Virus record (IMG/VR): IMGVR_UViG_3300033143_002834
Coordinates: 1 to 20,361 of that record
Origin: a virus
Direction: 5' to 3' (one strand)
Length of the DNA stretch: 20,361 bases
Both the position numbers and the translations under genes were made by a program. Shown piece by piece: positions 19,982 to 20,361 of the stretch. Each line of letters opens with the position of its first letter. Position 1 is the stretch's first letter. A model generated the notes under the pieces. It saw nothing but the letters and a program-made list of their open reading frames with translations, made no database searches and had not been told where the DNA came from.

Positions 19982-20361
19982 ATGGCTGATTTAACAGTAA
20001 AAAAAGAAGTAAGATATTTAAATAAGGATTTCACTGAATTTAGGGATAATTTAATAAACTTTGCCAAAAGTTATTTCAAGGATGTTTATAATGATTTCGA
20101 TCCTTCCGACCCAGCAATGATGTTCATCGAGATGACTTCTTATGTGGGTGATGTTTTATCATACTATATAGATACACAAATCAAAGAGATGATGTTATTA
20201 CACGCAGAGGAAAGAAAAAATGTTGTACAATTAGCACAAGCACTTGGATACAAACCAAAACCTATCACACCAGCAAAAACTAAATTAGACGTATATCAAC
20301 TCGTACCTTCTGTTGGAACCGGAGAGTCCATTGAACCTGATTTTCGTTATGCCTTAGATAT
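19982..20361 (+). CDS. gp6/J-type baseplate wedge protein, partial
   Basis: The reading frame is open to the right edge (about 126 codons of what is normally about 600 or more). It begins MADLTVKKEVRYLNKDFTEFRDNLINFAKSYF, followed by FDPSDPAMMFIEMTSYVGDVLSYYIDTQIKEMMLLHA, which is typical of T4 gp6 and related J-type baseplate proteins. gp6 forms the ring of the baseplate wedges with gp7, gp25 and gp53. A GGAG lies before the ATG. The C-terminal part lies outside the window. Confidence 0.92.
   Translation, partial: MADLTVKKEVRYLNKDFTEFRDNLINFAKSYFKDVYNDFDPSDPAMMFIEMTSYVGDVLSYYIDTQIKEMMLLHAEERKNVVQLAQALGYKPKPITPAKTKLDVYQLVPSVGTGESIEPDFRYALD

Noticed and set aside
1-20361. CRISPR arrays, insertion sequences, integrase or attachment sites
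   Set aside because: I saw no regularly spaced repeats, transposase motifs, terminal inverted repeats or recombinase genes.

Overview
The window looks like part of the genome of a contractile-tailed, T4-like double-stranded DNA phage with a very AT-rich genome. The right end carries a recognisable T4-type block: a late sigma factor like gp55, a gp5-like baseplate hub/spike protein, a gp25-type baseplate wedge protein and the start of a gp6/J-type baseplate wedge protein. The host is probably a member of the Bacteroidota, probably marine. This is inference from three things: many genes lack a Shine-Dalgarno sequence and start after an A-rich stretch; several promoter-like sites resemble TTTG/TAnnTTT elements; and a small exported protein carries VEDWMTKxF repeats of a kind I associate with Bacteroidota surface proteins.

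Layout. Positions 62-1328 hold three leftward genes: an unknown protein, a two-helix membrane protein and an unknown protein. A divergent promoter region with three evenly phased TGTACG motifs follows. From 1598 everything runs rightward. Positions 1598-3646 hold small accessory genes: an exported repeat peptide, a PspC-domain membrane protein, a DUF6011-type zinc protein and three unknowns. Two of the intergenic spacers here are near copies of each other (repeat, hairpin, promoter-like site, leader). Positions 3706-8701 form a tightly packed operon: Nudix hydrolase, NAD synthase (NadE), a small unknown, nicotinamidase (PncA), nicotinate phosphoribosyltransferase (PncB), a lipoprotein and a large conserved phage protein. 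A single-domain response regulator (8777-9139), a complete tmRNA gene (9206-9563) and a nucleotidyltransferase-fold protein (9583-10173) come next.

Positions 10176-13938 carry unknown small proteins, a membrane/coiled-coil protein, a zinc-finger protein and a peptide deformylase homologue whose metal and catalytic residues are mostly replaced. From 14048 the genes look late: a secreted lysozyme, an HD-domain phosphohydrolase, a small membrane/coiled-coil protein, a probable structural zinc-ribbon protein, a strong terminator, the gp55-like sigma factor, and the baseplate genes running off the right edge.

How it works together. PncA, PncB and NadE are three of the four steps of the Preiss-Handler route from nicotinamide to NAD+; the missing step (NadD, nicotinate mononucleotide adenylyltransferase) must come from the host or from elsewhere in the phage. 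This could rebuild NAD+ after host NAD-depleting defence, by a route different from the phage NARP1 and NARP2 pathways. The tmRNA, the nucleotidyltransferase and the degenerate deformylase suggest interference with host ribosome rescue or protein maturation. A recurring TTTTGTATATTTATATA-like motif in front of many units is probably a phage-specific or host-type promoter.
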